Below are positions 1 to 7,635 of a DNA stretch of 64,000 nt, piece after piece. A program made the position numbers and the translations under genes. Origin of the DNA: Streptococcus parauberis NCFD 2020 (GTDB taxonomy: Bacteria > Bacillota > Bacilli > Lactobacillales > Streptococcaceae); contig NZ_AEUT02000001.1 in NCBI RefSeq assembly GCF_000187935.1, forward strand, positions 1,240,001-1,304,000. Reading direction: 5' to 3'. Within the stretch, counting starts at the first letter, position 1, and each line of letters begins with the position of its first letter. The notes below the pieces were generated by a model that saw only the letters and a program-made list of their open reading frames with translations, ran no database searches and was not told where the DNA came from.

Positions 1-945
1 GTGAATACCTGTTACTACGATTAACTGTTGGATACCACCAATAATCAAACCAGCAATCCCAAATGGTAAATGGAGAACTGCTTGAGTACCAGCTAAAACA
101 ACATTTTCAAGTGAGTGGAAAACAGGACCAATAACAAATAAACCAAGGGCACTCATAATCGCAAACGTTAAGAATGGTGTTGCTAATAAATCTAAAGCTT
201 CTGGTACTTTTTTATGTAACCATTTTTCAAGCTTGGCACCAACTAAACCAACGAAGAAGGCTGGTAGGACTGTTCCTTGGTAGCCAACAACGGGAATAAA
301 ACCAAAGAAAGTTAAAGGTTTAACATCACCACCTGAGGCAACAACCCATGCATTTGGTAATTCATTTGAGACAAGCATCAAACCAAGTACGATACCAATT
401 AGTGGATTCCCACCAAAGACACGAAAGGCAGACCAAGCAACCAAGGCTGGTAAATAAACAAATGCTGTATCAGTAAGGATGCGTGTATACATTAAGAAGT
501 TTTCACCATAATGATGAATACCTAATAAATCCATAATTGCAGGTTGTGTAACTAAACCACGAACTCCCATGAATAAACCAGTCGCAACAATTGCTGGAAT
601 GATTGGGACAAAAACGTCACCAAAGGTACGAATTGCACGTTGGAACATATTTCCTTGTTGGGCAGCTTCGGATTTTTGTTCACCAGTAGATGCAGTTGGT
701 AAACCAAGTGCTACCACTTCATCATAAATTTTGTTAACAGTACCTGTACCAAAAATCATTTGATATTGACCAGAGTTGAAAAAGGCACCTTTGACTTTTT
801 CAATGTTCTCAGCTTTTTCTTTATCAATTTTGTTTTCATCAATAACCATGACACGTAAACGCGTTGCACAGTGTGCGACACTTCTAACATTTTCACGACC
901 ACCAATTGCATCAATGACTTCTTTTGCAATTTGTTTGTTGTCCAT
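1..945 (-). CDS. scrA: Sucrose-specific PTS transporter EIIBC(A), 3' part cut by window edge
   Basis: Imports sucrose and phosphorylates it to sucrose-6-phosphate at the membrane. The 315 visible codons begin MDNKQIAKEVIDAIGG. An EIIB domain follows, with the phosphorylated cysteine in VAHCATRLRV (about residue 26), and then the hydrophobic EIIC domain (for example FVPIIPAIVATGLFMG). The frame is still open at base 1, so the rest of EIIC and any EIIA domain lie outside. The ATG at 945 is preceded by AAGGAGA. The gene diverges from scrB, the sucrose-6-phosphate hydrolase, which is why sucrose is the assigned substrate rather than trehalose or a beta-glucoside. Confidence 0.93.
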   Translation of the reverse strand, partial: MDNKQIAKEVIDAIGGRENVRSVAHCATRLRVMVIDENKIDKEKAENIEKVKGAFFNSGQYQMIFGTGTVNKIYDEVVALGLPTASTGEQKSEAAQQGNMFQRAIRTFGDVFVPIIPAIVATGLFMGVRGLVTQPAIMDLLGIHHYGENFLMYTRILTDTAFVYLPALVAWSAFRVFGGNPLIGIVLGLMLVSNELPNAWVVASGGDVKPLTFFGFIPVVGYQGTVLPAFFVGLVGAKLEKWLHKKVPEALDLLATPFLTFAIMSALGLFVIGPVFHSLENVVLAGTQAVLHLPFGIAGLIIGGIQQLIVVTGIH

Positions 946-1124
946 TCTGCAAAATCTCCTTTAATTTTTAAGTGAAACCGTTTCACCTCTTGTATATTAT
1001 TTTAGCATGTCAAAAATATATGTCAAGCGTTTGACATATATTTTTTTATTTGGCTATTTATTGTTGATTTTACGAAGGAAAACGTTTAATATAATAGTAT
1101 ATAATAAAATGAAAGAGAGCCAAT
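946..1124. promoter_or_regulatory. Divergent scrA/scrB control region with LacI-type operators
   Basis: Three operator-like sites are visible. One is a 15-base palindrome, GTGAAACCGTTTCAC, at 972-986. The second is a long inverted repeat at 1012-1045 with 15-base arms around GCGT and TCAAGCGTTTGA at its core. The third is GAAAACGTTTAA at about 1078-1089. The long repeat carries opposed TTGACA boxes. Leftward, TTGACA (1021-1026), 16 bases, TAAAAT (999-1004) fits scrA. Rightward, TTGACA (1031-1036), 18 bases, TATTTA (1055-1060) could serve scrB, and TATAAT also occurs at 1090 and 1100. ScrR and/or CcpA are the expected ligands (inference). Confidence 0.75.
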
Positions 1125-2564
1125 ATGGAATTACCAAAAGAAGTCCGTTATAAGCCCTATGACCAATGGACAAGAGCAGAAATTGAAAAAATAGAGGAAC
1201 GTGTCAGTCAATCTCCTTGGCACTGCACCTATCATATTGAAGCAAAAACTGGCTTGTTAAATGACCCTAATGGCTTCTCTTATTTTGATGGGCAATATCA
1301 TCTCTTCTATCAAAACTGGCCATTTGGTGCAGCTCATGGATTGAAACAGTGGGTTCATCTGGTGTCTAAGGATCTTGTCCATTTTACTGAGACAGGAAGT
1401 AAATTGCTGCCTGACCATGCAAACGATAGTCACGGAGCTTACTCTGGATCAGCTTATGCTATCGGCGAAAAACTCTTCCTTTTTTATACAGGAAATGTTC
1501 GTGATCAAGATTGGGTCCGCCATCCCTTACAGGTTGGGGCTTTTATGGATAAAGAAGGTCATATTGAGAAATTCGATCAGGTCTTAATCGAACAGCCTGG
1601 AGATGTGACAGATCATTTCCGCGATCCCCAAATTTTCAAATTTCACGAACAATTCTACGCTATTGTCGGCGGTCAAAATACAGCTAAGCAAGGCATTATC
1701 AAACTGTACAAAGCTGTGAATAATCATGTTGATAACTGGCAATTTGTGGCTGATTTGGATTTTGATAATAGTGGAACAGCCTACATGATTGAGTGTCCAA
1801 ACTTGGTTTTTGTTGATGGGAAACCAGTACTCATCTTTAGTCCACAAGGCTTGTCACGAGAGGAGTTAAACTATACTAACATCTACCCAAATACATATAA
1901 GATTTTTGAAAGTTTTGATCCAGAAAATGGGAAATTAATTGGCCCAGGAAATTTAGAAAATCTAGATTTTGGATTTGAAGCCTATGCTACGCAGGCTTTT
2001 AACACGCCTGAGGGAAAAGCCCTAGCTATTTCTTGGATTGGTTTACCTGATATCAACTATCCAACTGATCAATATGACTATCAAGGCGCAATGAGCTTGG
2101 TCAAAGAATTACATATCAAAGATGGTAAACTTTTCCAAAAACCTGTTGAAGCAATTAAATCCTTAAGAGGAAAAGGCCAAGAATTTGTCAAGCAAACTTC
2201 AACATCAAATTGCTATGAATTAGAATTACAAATTCCTGCCAATCAGACTACTCAGCTAAACCTTTGTGTAATGGGTAATAATCGTGGGCTTAAGCTAATT
2301 GTTGATACTGCATCAGGTCGATTACAATTAGATCGTAGTCAAGTTGGTCAACAATATGCATTAGAGTTCGACACTGTAAGAACTTGCCAAATTCCTAAAG
2401 AAGATGTTACACTTAATATCTATCTTGATCAGTCAACCGTTGAAATTTTTGTCAACAATGGACAAAGTGTTTTAACAAGTCGTGTCTTTCCATCAAAAAC
2501 AGAAACAGGAATTTCAGTAATAGAAGGTCAAGTTTCAGGTAAATATTACGAAATGAGGAAATGA
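1125..2564 (+). CDS. scrB: Sucrose-6-phosphate hydrolase (GH32)
   Basis: Cytoplasmic invertase that splits the sucrose-6-phosphate made by ScrA into glucose-6-phosphate and fructose. The 479-residue length is normal for the family. All three GH32 signatures are present: nucleophile D47 in LLNDPNG, R166-D167-P168 in FRDP, and acid/base E223 in ECP. A beta-sandwich domain follows, with STVEIFVNNG near the end. There is no signal peptide. The purine-rich GAAAGAGAG lies just before the ATG. The stop overlaps the ATGA that begins the scrR reading frame, so the two genes are probably co-transcribed and translationally coupled. Confidence 0.95.
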   Translation: MELPKEVRYKPYDQWTRAEIEKIEERVSQSPWHCTYHIEAKTGLLNDPNGFSYFDGQYHLFYQNWPFGAAHGLKQWVHLVSKDLVHFTETGSKLLPDHANDSHGAYSGSAYAIGEKLFLFYTGNVRDQDWVRHPLQVGAFMDKEGHIEKFDQVLIEQPGDVTDHFRDPQIFKFHEQFYAIVGGQNTAKQGIIKLYKAVNNHVDNWQFVADLDFDNSGTAYMIECPNLVFVDGKPVLIFSPQGLSREELNYTNIYPNTYKIFESFDPENGKLIGPGNLENLDFGFEAYATQAFNTPEGKALAISWIGLPDINYPTDQYDYQGAMSLVKELHIKDGKLFQKPVEAIKSLRGKGQEFVKQTSTSNCYELELQIPANQTTQLNLCVMGNNRGLKLIVDTASGRLQLDRSQVGQQYALEFDTVRTCQIPKEDVTLNIYLDQSTVEIFVNNGQSVLTSRVFPSKTETGISVIEGQVSGKYYEMRK

Positions 2565-2566
2565 TT

Positions 2567-3532
2567 TTGGTTGCAAAATTAACTGATGTGGCTGAATTAG
2601 CTGGTGTTAGCCCTACGACTGTTTCTCGGGTGATAAATAAAAAAGGTTACCTTTCTCAAAAAACAGTTGATAAAGTGAAAGCGGCAATGAAAGAATTAGG
2701 TTATCAACCTAACAATCTTGCCAGAAGCTTACAAGGAAAATCTGCTCAATTAGTGGGATTAATTTTCCCAAATATCAGTAATATTTTTTATGCAGAGCTT
2801 ATCGAGTATCTTGAAATAGAGCTTTTTAATCATGGTTTCAAGACAATTATCTGTAACAGCCAAAGCAATCCCCAAAAAGAAAAAGAATACTTGGAAATGT
2901 TAGCAGCCAATCAAGTCGATGGCATCATTTCATCAAGTCATAATTTGGGTCTAGAGGATTATGAGCGTGTAGAGGCGCCAATAGTTGCTTTTGACCGGAA
3001 CCTAGCTCCCAATATTCCGATAATCTCCTCAGATAATTTCCAAGGTGGAAAATTAGCTGCGCAAACCCTACAAAAGTACAAATGTCAAAAAATCATCATG
3101 ATTACAGGGAACGATAATTCTGATTCACCGACTGGTCTAAGACAATTAGGTTTCTCTTACCAATTAAAAAGAAAAGCTGAAGTCATAAAATTACCAAACA
3201 ACTTATCGACTATTCGACGAGAAATGGAAATTAAGTCTATTTTAGGAACAAGACAACCTGATGGTATCTTTGCTTCTGATGATTTGACAGCGATATTAAT
3301 TATGAAAGTCGCTCATCAGTTAGGTCTTAAGGTTCCAGAGGATGTAAAAATAATTGGTTATGACGGCACAGCTTTCATTGAAAATTACTATCCACAACTG
3401 ACAACAATCAAGCAACCTATCGAAGAGATAGCAAAATTATCTGTCGAAATATTGCTTAAAAAAATGAATAAAGAAAAAACCAGTAAGGATTATATCTTAC
3501 CCATAACTCTCTTACCTGGTTCAAGTATATAA
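2567..3532 (+). CDS. scrR: Sucrose operon repressor, LacI family
   Basis: Represses scrA and scrB by binding the palindromes between them and is released by a sugar inducer. The N-terminal helix-turn-helix and hinge read VAKLTDVAELAGVSPTTVSR. A periplasmic-binding-like effector domain follows, with VDGIISSS, FDRNLAPNIP and IIGYDG. I prefer the TTG start at 2567, which gives MVAKLTDVA as in the remembered S. mutans ScrR. GAGG at 2555-2558 is 8 bases before it but only 2 bases before the in-frame ATG at 2561. Starting at 2561 would add two residues. Confidence 0.92.
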   Translation: MVAKLTDVAELAGVSPTTVSRVINKKGYLSQKTVDKVKAAMKELGYQPNNLARSLQGKSAQLVGLIFPNISNIFYAELIEYLEIELFNHGFKTIICNSQSNPQKEKEYLEMLAANQVDGIISSSHNLGLEDYERVEAPIVAFDRNLAPNIPIISSDNFQGGKLAAQTLQKYKCQKIIMITGNDNSDSPTGLRQLGFSYQLKRKAEVIKLPNNLSTIRREMEIKSILGTRQPDGIFASDDLTAILIMKVAHQLGLKVPEDVKIIGYDGTAFIENYYPQLTTIKQPIEEIAKLSVEILLKKMNKEKTSKDYILPITLLPGSSI

Positions 3533-3535
3533 AAA

Positions 3536-3570
3536 GACTGAGGATAAAATTACTTATCTTCAGCTTATTT
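3536..3570 (+). terminator. Terminator of scrB-scrR
   Basis: The 10-base arms CTGAGGATAA (3538-3547) and TTATCTTCAG (3554-3563) pair with one G-T wobble and are followed by CTTATTTGTT. The site lies 5 bases after the scrR stop codon. The T tract is modest. Confidence 0.65.
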
Positions 3571-3954
3571 GTTATTTAAACAAAATAAATATTATTACTT
3601 TTCCTAGTATCAGGTATGTCTTGTAAATTCGTCTTGGAGTTTTTTAGTACATTCACTGATTTCTAAAATGTTTTTTTTAGAGAATAAATGAATACTAAAG
3701 GTTGATTTTCACACCTTCTTGTGAATCTGAAATTTCAGAAATATCTTCAATATTTTTCTTCAATAATCAATACTTATAAAGTTCTTTATTATTTTTTTCT
3801 AATACGAAATACCATAAGGTATAGACAAAATACTTAACTCGTAATATATATTTGCATTCTTCTATTAAACCATGATGACATTTTTTTCAAAGAGGCTGGA
3901 CGGGAAAAATCACTTTGAGGAAGCATATAGTGAACTAGACATCCGTATTAAAAT
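3571..3954. other. AT-rich spacer without a recognisable gene
   Basis: No frame carries a convincing protein. The segment AGAGGCTGGACGGG near 3891-3904 resembles the AGAGGCTGGGAC boxes scattered in streptococcal intergenic regions, but only one degenerate copy is present. The reverse strand has short interrupted open stretches that may be a decayed gene, and I could not assign them. Confidence 0.4.
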
Positions 3955-3991
3955 AAAAAAGCAGTAACTACAAGAGCTACTGCTTTTTTTT
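3955..3991. terminator. Terminator at the end of nusB
   Basis: AGCAGTA and TACTGCT arms lie between an A run and a T run, so the hairpin can work in both directions. On the minus strand it ends the asp23-nusB transcript and touches the nusB stop codon. Confidence 0.75.
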
Positions 3992-4421
3992 ATTCAGCTT
4001 TTACAAATTGGCTGAGTAAGCCGTTTATAAATTTTGCAGATGTTTCATCAGAATATTTTTTGGCGATCTCAATGATTTCGTTCAATGCAACACGGTCAGG
4101 CGTTTCTTCAAAATATTTAATCTCATAAAGACCTAAACGTAACATTGTTTTATCTGACAAAGTAAGTCGTTCAATTGACCAACCTGTTTTAAGGTTTTCT
4201 GTGATTAATTGATCCAATTCTACTTTATGGTCATTAACACCATTTACTAAATTTAATAAGAAAGCAGGGACATCTGATTTCTCCCCTTCTTCTACAATCT
4301 TATCATAATCATATGCAAACTGAGAAGCTTCTAAGAATTCGCCTCCTAGCTCCATATTGAACAAAGCTTGAAAAGCACGTTCTCTTAAATCACGTCTCGA
4401 ATTTTGAAAACTTTTAGTCAT
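3990..4421 (-). CDS. nusB: Transcription antitermination protein NusB
   Basis: RNA-binding factor that with NusE (S10) binds boxA in rRNA leaders and promotes antitermination. The protein is all-helical with the family hallmarks [13 protein letters not shown] near the N terminus and [26 protein letters not shown] near the C terminus (a space is inserted here only to break the string). I start it at the ATG at 4421 ([11 protein letters not shown], 143 residues), which overlaps the asp23 stop by 8 bases and has GAGGA upstream. A start five codons earlier is possible but lacks a ribosome binding site. It follows asp23 and efp in the conserved Firmicute order. Confidence 0.95.
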   Translation of the reverse strand: MTKSFQNSRRDLRERAFQALFNMELGGEFLEASQFAYDYDKIVEEGEKSDVPAFLLNLVNGVNDHKVELDQLITENLKTGWSIERLTLSDKTMLRLGLYEIKYFEETPDRVALNEIIEIAKKYSDETSAKFINGLLSQFVKAE

Positions 4422-4803
4422 CCAAAAAATCCTCATCGAACAATGATTTCATATCTGGTTTTGGCATTTTTTCTGGAACAATTCCTTCAACATGAATATT
4501 CACTGTTGAAATTGTTACTTCTGCCATATCATATACTGCCGATTTAACTGATTTTTGAATAGCAACTGAAACAGTTGGTACTTTTACACCATATTGAAGA
4601 TACACATAAATATCTGCATTAACAGTTCCATCTTCTTCAGTACGAAGATAAACACCTTTTCCTAGACTAGATTTATTAAAACTATCTGCCATTTTTTTGT
4701 TATGAAGTGAATGAACGCCATCAACTTGTGTTGCGGCAATCCCAGTAATCACTTCAAGAACGCGAGGTGAAATTACGATTTCACCGATATTTTCACTGAT
4801 CAT
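4414..4803 (-). CDS. Asp23/Gls24 family envelope stress response protein
   Basis: Small soluble protein of the Asp23/Gls24 (DUF322, YloU-like) family, 129 residues. Family members are linked to alkaline or envelope stress and associate with membrane-anchored partners. Visible family features are an N-terminal [20 protein letters not shown] segment and a [20 protein letters not shown] strand region. An acidic tail ends it ([10 protein letters not shown]). It lies between efp and nusB and overlaps nusB by 8 bases, a common arrangement in Firmicutes. The stress role is family knowledge, not visible here. Confidence 0.9.
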   Translation of the reverse strand: MISENIGEIVISPRVLEVITGIAATQVDGVHSLHNKKMADSFNKSSLGKGVYLRTEEDGTVNADIYVYLQYGVKVPTVSVAIQKSVKSAVYDMAEVTISTVNIHVEGIVPEKMPKPDMKSLFDEDFLDD

Positions 4804-4844
4804 AGCATTTCCTTTCTGTTCACAACCTATTGTTGATGAAACAA

Positions 4845-5402
4845 TTAAGCACGAGAAACGTAAGTACCTTCTGTTGTGTTGATTACAAGTTTTTGTCCAA
4901 CTTCGATAAAGTCTGGTACGTTAACAACAAGTCCTGTTTCAAGAGTTGCTGGTTTACCTGAACCAGTAACTGTTGCACCTTTAATAGATGGTTGAGTTTC
5001 TGCAACTGTTAATTCAACAGTAGTTGGAACTGTAACACCGATTACTTCATCTCCGTAGAATTGGATTTTTACATCTGAGTTTTCTAAGATGTAAAGCAAT
5101 TCTTGCTCAACGTTTGCTACAGGAATTTCATATTGATCATATGTATCTGTATTCATAAAGTAAGCTGTATCATCCATTTTATATAAGTATTGAGCTGGAA
5201 CAGTTTCAATAATTGCTTGTTCGAATTTTTCATCAGGACGGTAAGTTGTATCAAAAGTTGATCCAGTACGTACATCACGTAATTTCATACGCATGATAGT
5301 GTTACCTTTACCTGGTTTATGGTGACTTGCATCAAGAACGCGAATTAATTTGCCTTCTGATTCAAAAGTCATACCTGCTCTTAGCTTACTTGCTTCAATC
5401 AT
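4845..5402 (-). CDS. efp: Elongation factor P
   Basis: Binds between the ribosomal P and E sites and rescues ribosomes stalled on polyproline. At 185 residues it is full length, with the KOW-like N-terminal domain and two OB domains. The tip loop HHKPGKGN places the loop lysine at K32, equivalent to the modified lysine of E. coli EF-P. The C-terminal signature region includes [16 protein letters not shown]. The start at 5402 is preceded by AAGAGGTAA. It heads the asp23-nusB group. Confidence 0.97.
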   Translation of the reverse strand: MIEASKLRAGMTFESEGKLIRVLDASHHKPGKGNTIMRMKLRDVRTGSTFDTTYRPDEKFEQAIIETVPAQYLYKMDDTAYFMNTDTYDQYEIPVANVEQELLYILENSDVKIQFYGDEVIGVTVPTTVELTVAETQPSIKGATVTGSGKPATLETGLVVNVPDFIEVGQKLVINTTEGTYVSRA

Positions 5403-5530
5403 TATTATTACCTCTTACTAAAATATTTATCATCTCATTTTACCACAACTAGTGACTATTCTCAAATCTTTTATGTCCATGGAAGCATTCAAATAACACT
5501 TTCATCATTACCCTCTGCATATGAATCAAC

Positions 5531-5992
5531 TTAATTCGACTCTTCGCCACCCAGCTTAATTTCTGGGACATCATGTTGTTGGTAAACAACGCCTTTTTTC
5601 TCCATCAACTCAATTGCAAATGGGTGAGGGCGATAATGGGCCTTATAGGTGATGGCCTTAATTCCTGCTTGTAAAAGGGCCTTAGTACAGTTGATACAAG
5701 GGAAATGAGTCACATAAAGTTCTGTTCCAGCAGTTGAAATTCCCTCTTTGGCACATTGAATCAAAGCATTCATCTCAGCATGAACCGTCCGAATGCAATG
5801 CCCATCCTCCATATAATGACCAGCTTCATCACAATTATCAGTCGCCGAAACACCACCATTATATCCGGTCGCAATGATTCTATTATCCTTAACTAAGACA
5901 GCCCCAACATAAGCCCGATCACAAGTCGAACGTTTAGAAATTAACTCGGCATTAGCCATGAAGTAATCTTGCCATGATAATCTTTCTTCCAT
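5531..5992 (-). CDS. comEB: dCMP deaminase / ComEB-type cytidine deaminase
   Basis: Converts dCMP to dUMP for thymidylate synthesis. The protein has 153 residues. The zinc-dependent deaminase signature is complete: H71-A72-E73 and P98-C99 to C102 (PCINC). A second CDEAGH-type cluster (residues 54-59) is typical of dCMP deaminases and absent from simple cytidine deaminases. In Firmicutes this family is often named ComEB after the B. subtilis competence operon position, but no comEA or comEC is adjacent here, so a competence role is not implied. It lies between pepP and efp. Confidence 0.92.
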   Translation of the reverse strand: MEERLSWQDYFMANAELISKRSTCDRAYVGAVLVKDNRIIATGYNGGVSATDNCDEAGHYMEDGHCIRTVHAEMNALIQCAKEGISTAGTELYVTHFPCINCTKALLQAGIKAITYKAHYRPHPFAIELMEKKGVVYQQHDVPEIKLGGEESN

Positions 5993-6021
5993 CTTTTTCC
6001 TCTTTCAAATTGCAGAGCTGA

Positions 6022-7098
6022 TTAGTTTATCACAATCAATTCTTTTGGTGCTAGTGTTAAAACTTGGCAACCATCTTCAGTTAGCACTAAATCATCCTCA
6101 ATTCGGACACCATAGAGATTATCCAAATATATTCCAGGCTCGTCAGTCACAACCATACCAGCTTGTAAAATCTTGTCACTTTTCGTAAAATATGGATTCT
6201 CGTGGATATCAAGTCCGATGCCATGCCCAATCCCGTGTGTGAAGTTGGGACCATAGCCAGCATTAGAAATGACCTCACGTGGAATACGGTCGAAGTTGGT
6301 GTAGGTCATGCCAGCACGCGCTTTTTCGATCAAAGCCTTATTGGCCTCTAAGGTAATCTGATAAATTTCTTTTTCTTGGTCTGTCGTTTGACCAATATGG
6401 ATGGTCCGCGTCATGTCACTGACGTAATGGTCGTAGTAACAACCAAAATCCATGGTCAAGCTATCACCATTATCAATAACTTTATTGCTGGCACGGCCAT
6501 GTGGCATTGCTGAACGATGACCTGATGCTGCTATCGTTTCAAAGGAAGTTCCTGAAGCCCCATAATGACGCATTTGAAAATCAAGAAAGTTTGCGACATC
6601 CAATTCTGTTGTTTGCCCTGGTTTAATGTAATCAAGAACATCAATAAAAGCCTTATCTGAAATTGAACAAGCTTTTGCAATTGTTGCAATTTCACTAGCA
6701 TCTTTAATGATACGTTGTTCTTCAATATAACCTGACTGTGCTTGTAATTCTATCCCTGAAAATTGAGCTTGTAAACTTTGATAAAAAGCAAAGCTAATTT
6801 CGTTTTCAAAAGCTAAGTGCTGACACTTATCAGCTCGTAAAATAGTTAGAATCTCTTTTAATGGCGTCCGACTTTCAATAACATCAAAATGTTTAACTTT
6901 GTTTTTGGCCATCAAGGTGTACCGGGCATCTGTAATAAAAATACTTCTCTTTGGTGTCACTAATACTGTTGCTGCCGTTCCTGAAAAACCAGTTAAATAA
7001 TAAATATTTTTAAGATTTGTAATTAAGATAGCTTCTAATTGACTACTTACTAATCGTTTTTTTAAAGTCGCTAAACGACCACTTAAAAAGTCTTCCAT
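6022..7098 (-). CDS. pepP: Xaa-Pro peptidase, M24B family
   Basis: Cytosolic dimetal aminopeptidase or dipeptidase acting on X-Pro bonds. An N-terminal creatinase-like domain (about residues 1-125) precedes the pita-bread catalytic domain. All five metal ligands are present when numbered from the chosen start: D217, D228, H292 (in HGIGHGIG), E320 (DEPG) and E334 (VRIEDD). I chose the ATG at 7098 (MEDFLSGRL, 358 residues) because AGGAGA lies 7 bases upstream. The longer frame from 7116 has no such site. PepP (aminopeptidase P) and PepQ (prolidase) are hard to separate by eye. Confidence 0.88.
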   Translation of the reverse strand: MEDFLSGRLATLKKRLVSSQLEAILITNLKNIYYLTGFSGTAATVLVTPKRSIFITDARYTLMAKNKVKHFDVIESRTPLKEILTILRADKCQHLAFENEISFAFYQSLQAQFSGIELQAQSGYIEEQRIIKDASEIATIAKACSISDKAFIDVLDYIKPGQTTELDVANFLDFQMRHYGASGTSFETIAASGHRSAMPHGRASNKVIDNGDSLTMDFGCYYDHYVSDMTRTIHIGQTTDQEKEIYQITLEANKALIEKARAGMTYTNFDRIPREVISNAGYGPNFTHGIGHGIGLDIHENPYFTKSDKILQAGMVVTDEPGIYLDNLYGVRIEDDLVLTEDGCQVLTLAPKELIVIN

Positions 7099-7187
7099 TT
7101 TTATTCTCCTGTACACATTACACTTCCCTTTAGTTTACCATGATTTAAAAGCTTTTGAAAGTTATCTTCCGTCGTTTCTAAAGAATA

Positions 7188-7231
7188 TATTATAAAATGA
7201 AGACAAAGTCCTTTGTCTTCATTTTATAATA
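7188..7231. terminator. Perfect 21-base inverted repeat, probable hairpin terminator
   Basis: The left arm (7188-7208) and right arm (7211-7231) are perfectly complementary around the dinucleotide TC, with AAGACAAAG/CTTTGTCTT as the core. AT-rich outer arms could act as the U tract. It lies between the uvrA end and the pepP start. A terminator for leftward transcription from uvrA is the simplest reading. The same AAGACAAA-type stem recurs near 40785. Confidence 0.6.
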
Positions 7232-7454
7232 CTTTTCTTGATGGTCCAGACTTGGTATGGGCTCTTTCTGATTACTAGAAGTGCAACTAAAATGGTCCAC
7301 CGGAGTATTTTAATCATCGAAATTTCATTGTTGAATTTTTAATTTATTATGATTTTCTAAATGATTCTAAAGTTTATTAGTAAAAAGAAATATTAATATC
7401 ATTTCAACACTTTGTATACAATCTTATATTTAATCATAATAAAGCTTAGCAAAA

Positions 7455-7606
7455 ATATACTTTTCAATGTGGTGTTAATACTTGAAAACAAGAGTTTTCA
7501 AGTACAGGGATTTTTTAGAACTACTAAAAAGCTAGGCATGGAATTTTTTGATTTTCTTACCCTGACTGGTTAACCTACCATCCCTCACAACATATGAAAA
7601 GTATAT
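7455..7606. mobile_element. Possible small MITE-like element with terminal inverted repeats
   Basis: Bases 7455-7474 begin ATATACTTTTCA and match the reverse complement of 7586-7606 over about 20 positions with one gap and one mismatch. The 152-base interior holds a second perfect hairpin (11-base arms at 7479-7489 and 7494-7504). There is no coding capacity. I see no clear target duplication, so a mobile origin is only suggested. Confidence 0.35.
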
Positions 7607-7635
7607 AATAAATCATTTTTAGATTGACTCGTATT

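Noticed and set aside
3885..3930. Dispersed AGAGGCTGG-type repeat element
   Set aside because: Only one degenerate copy in the window and no partner arm; not enough to call an element.
7099..7116. Six-residue extension of PepP
   Set aside because: The extension overlaps the AGGAGA ribosome binding site that serves the ATG at 7098.
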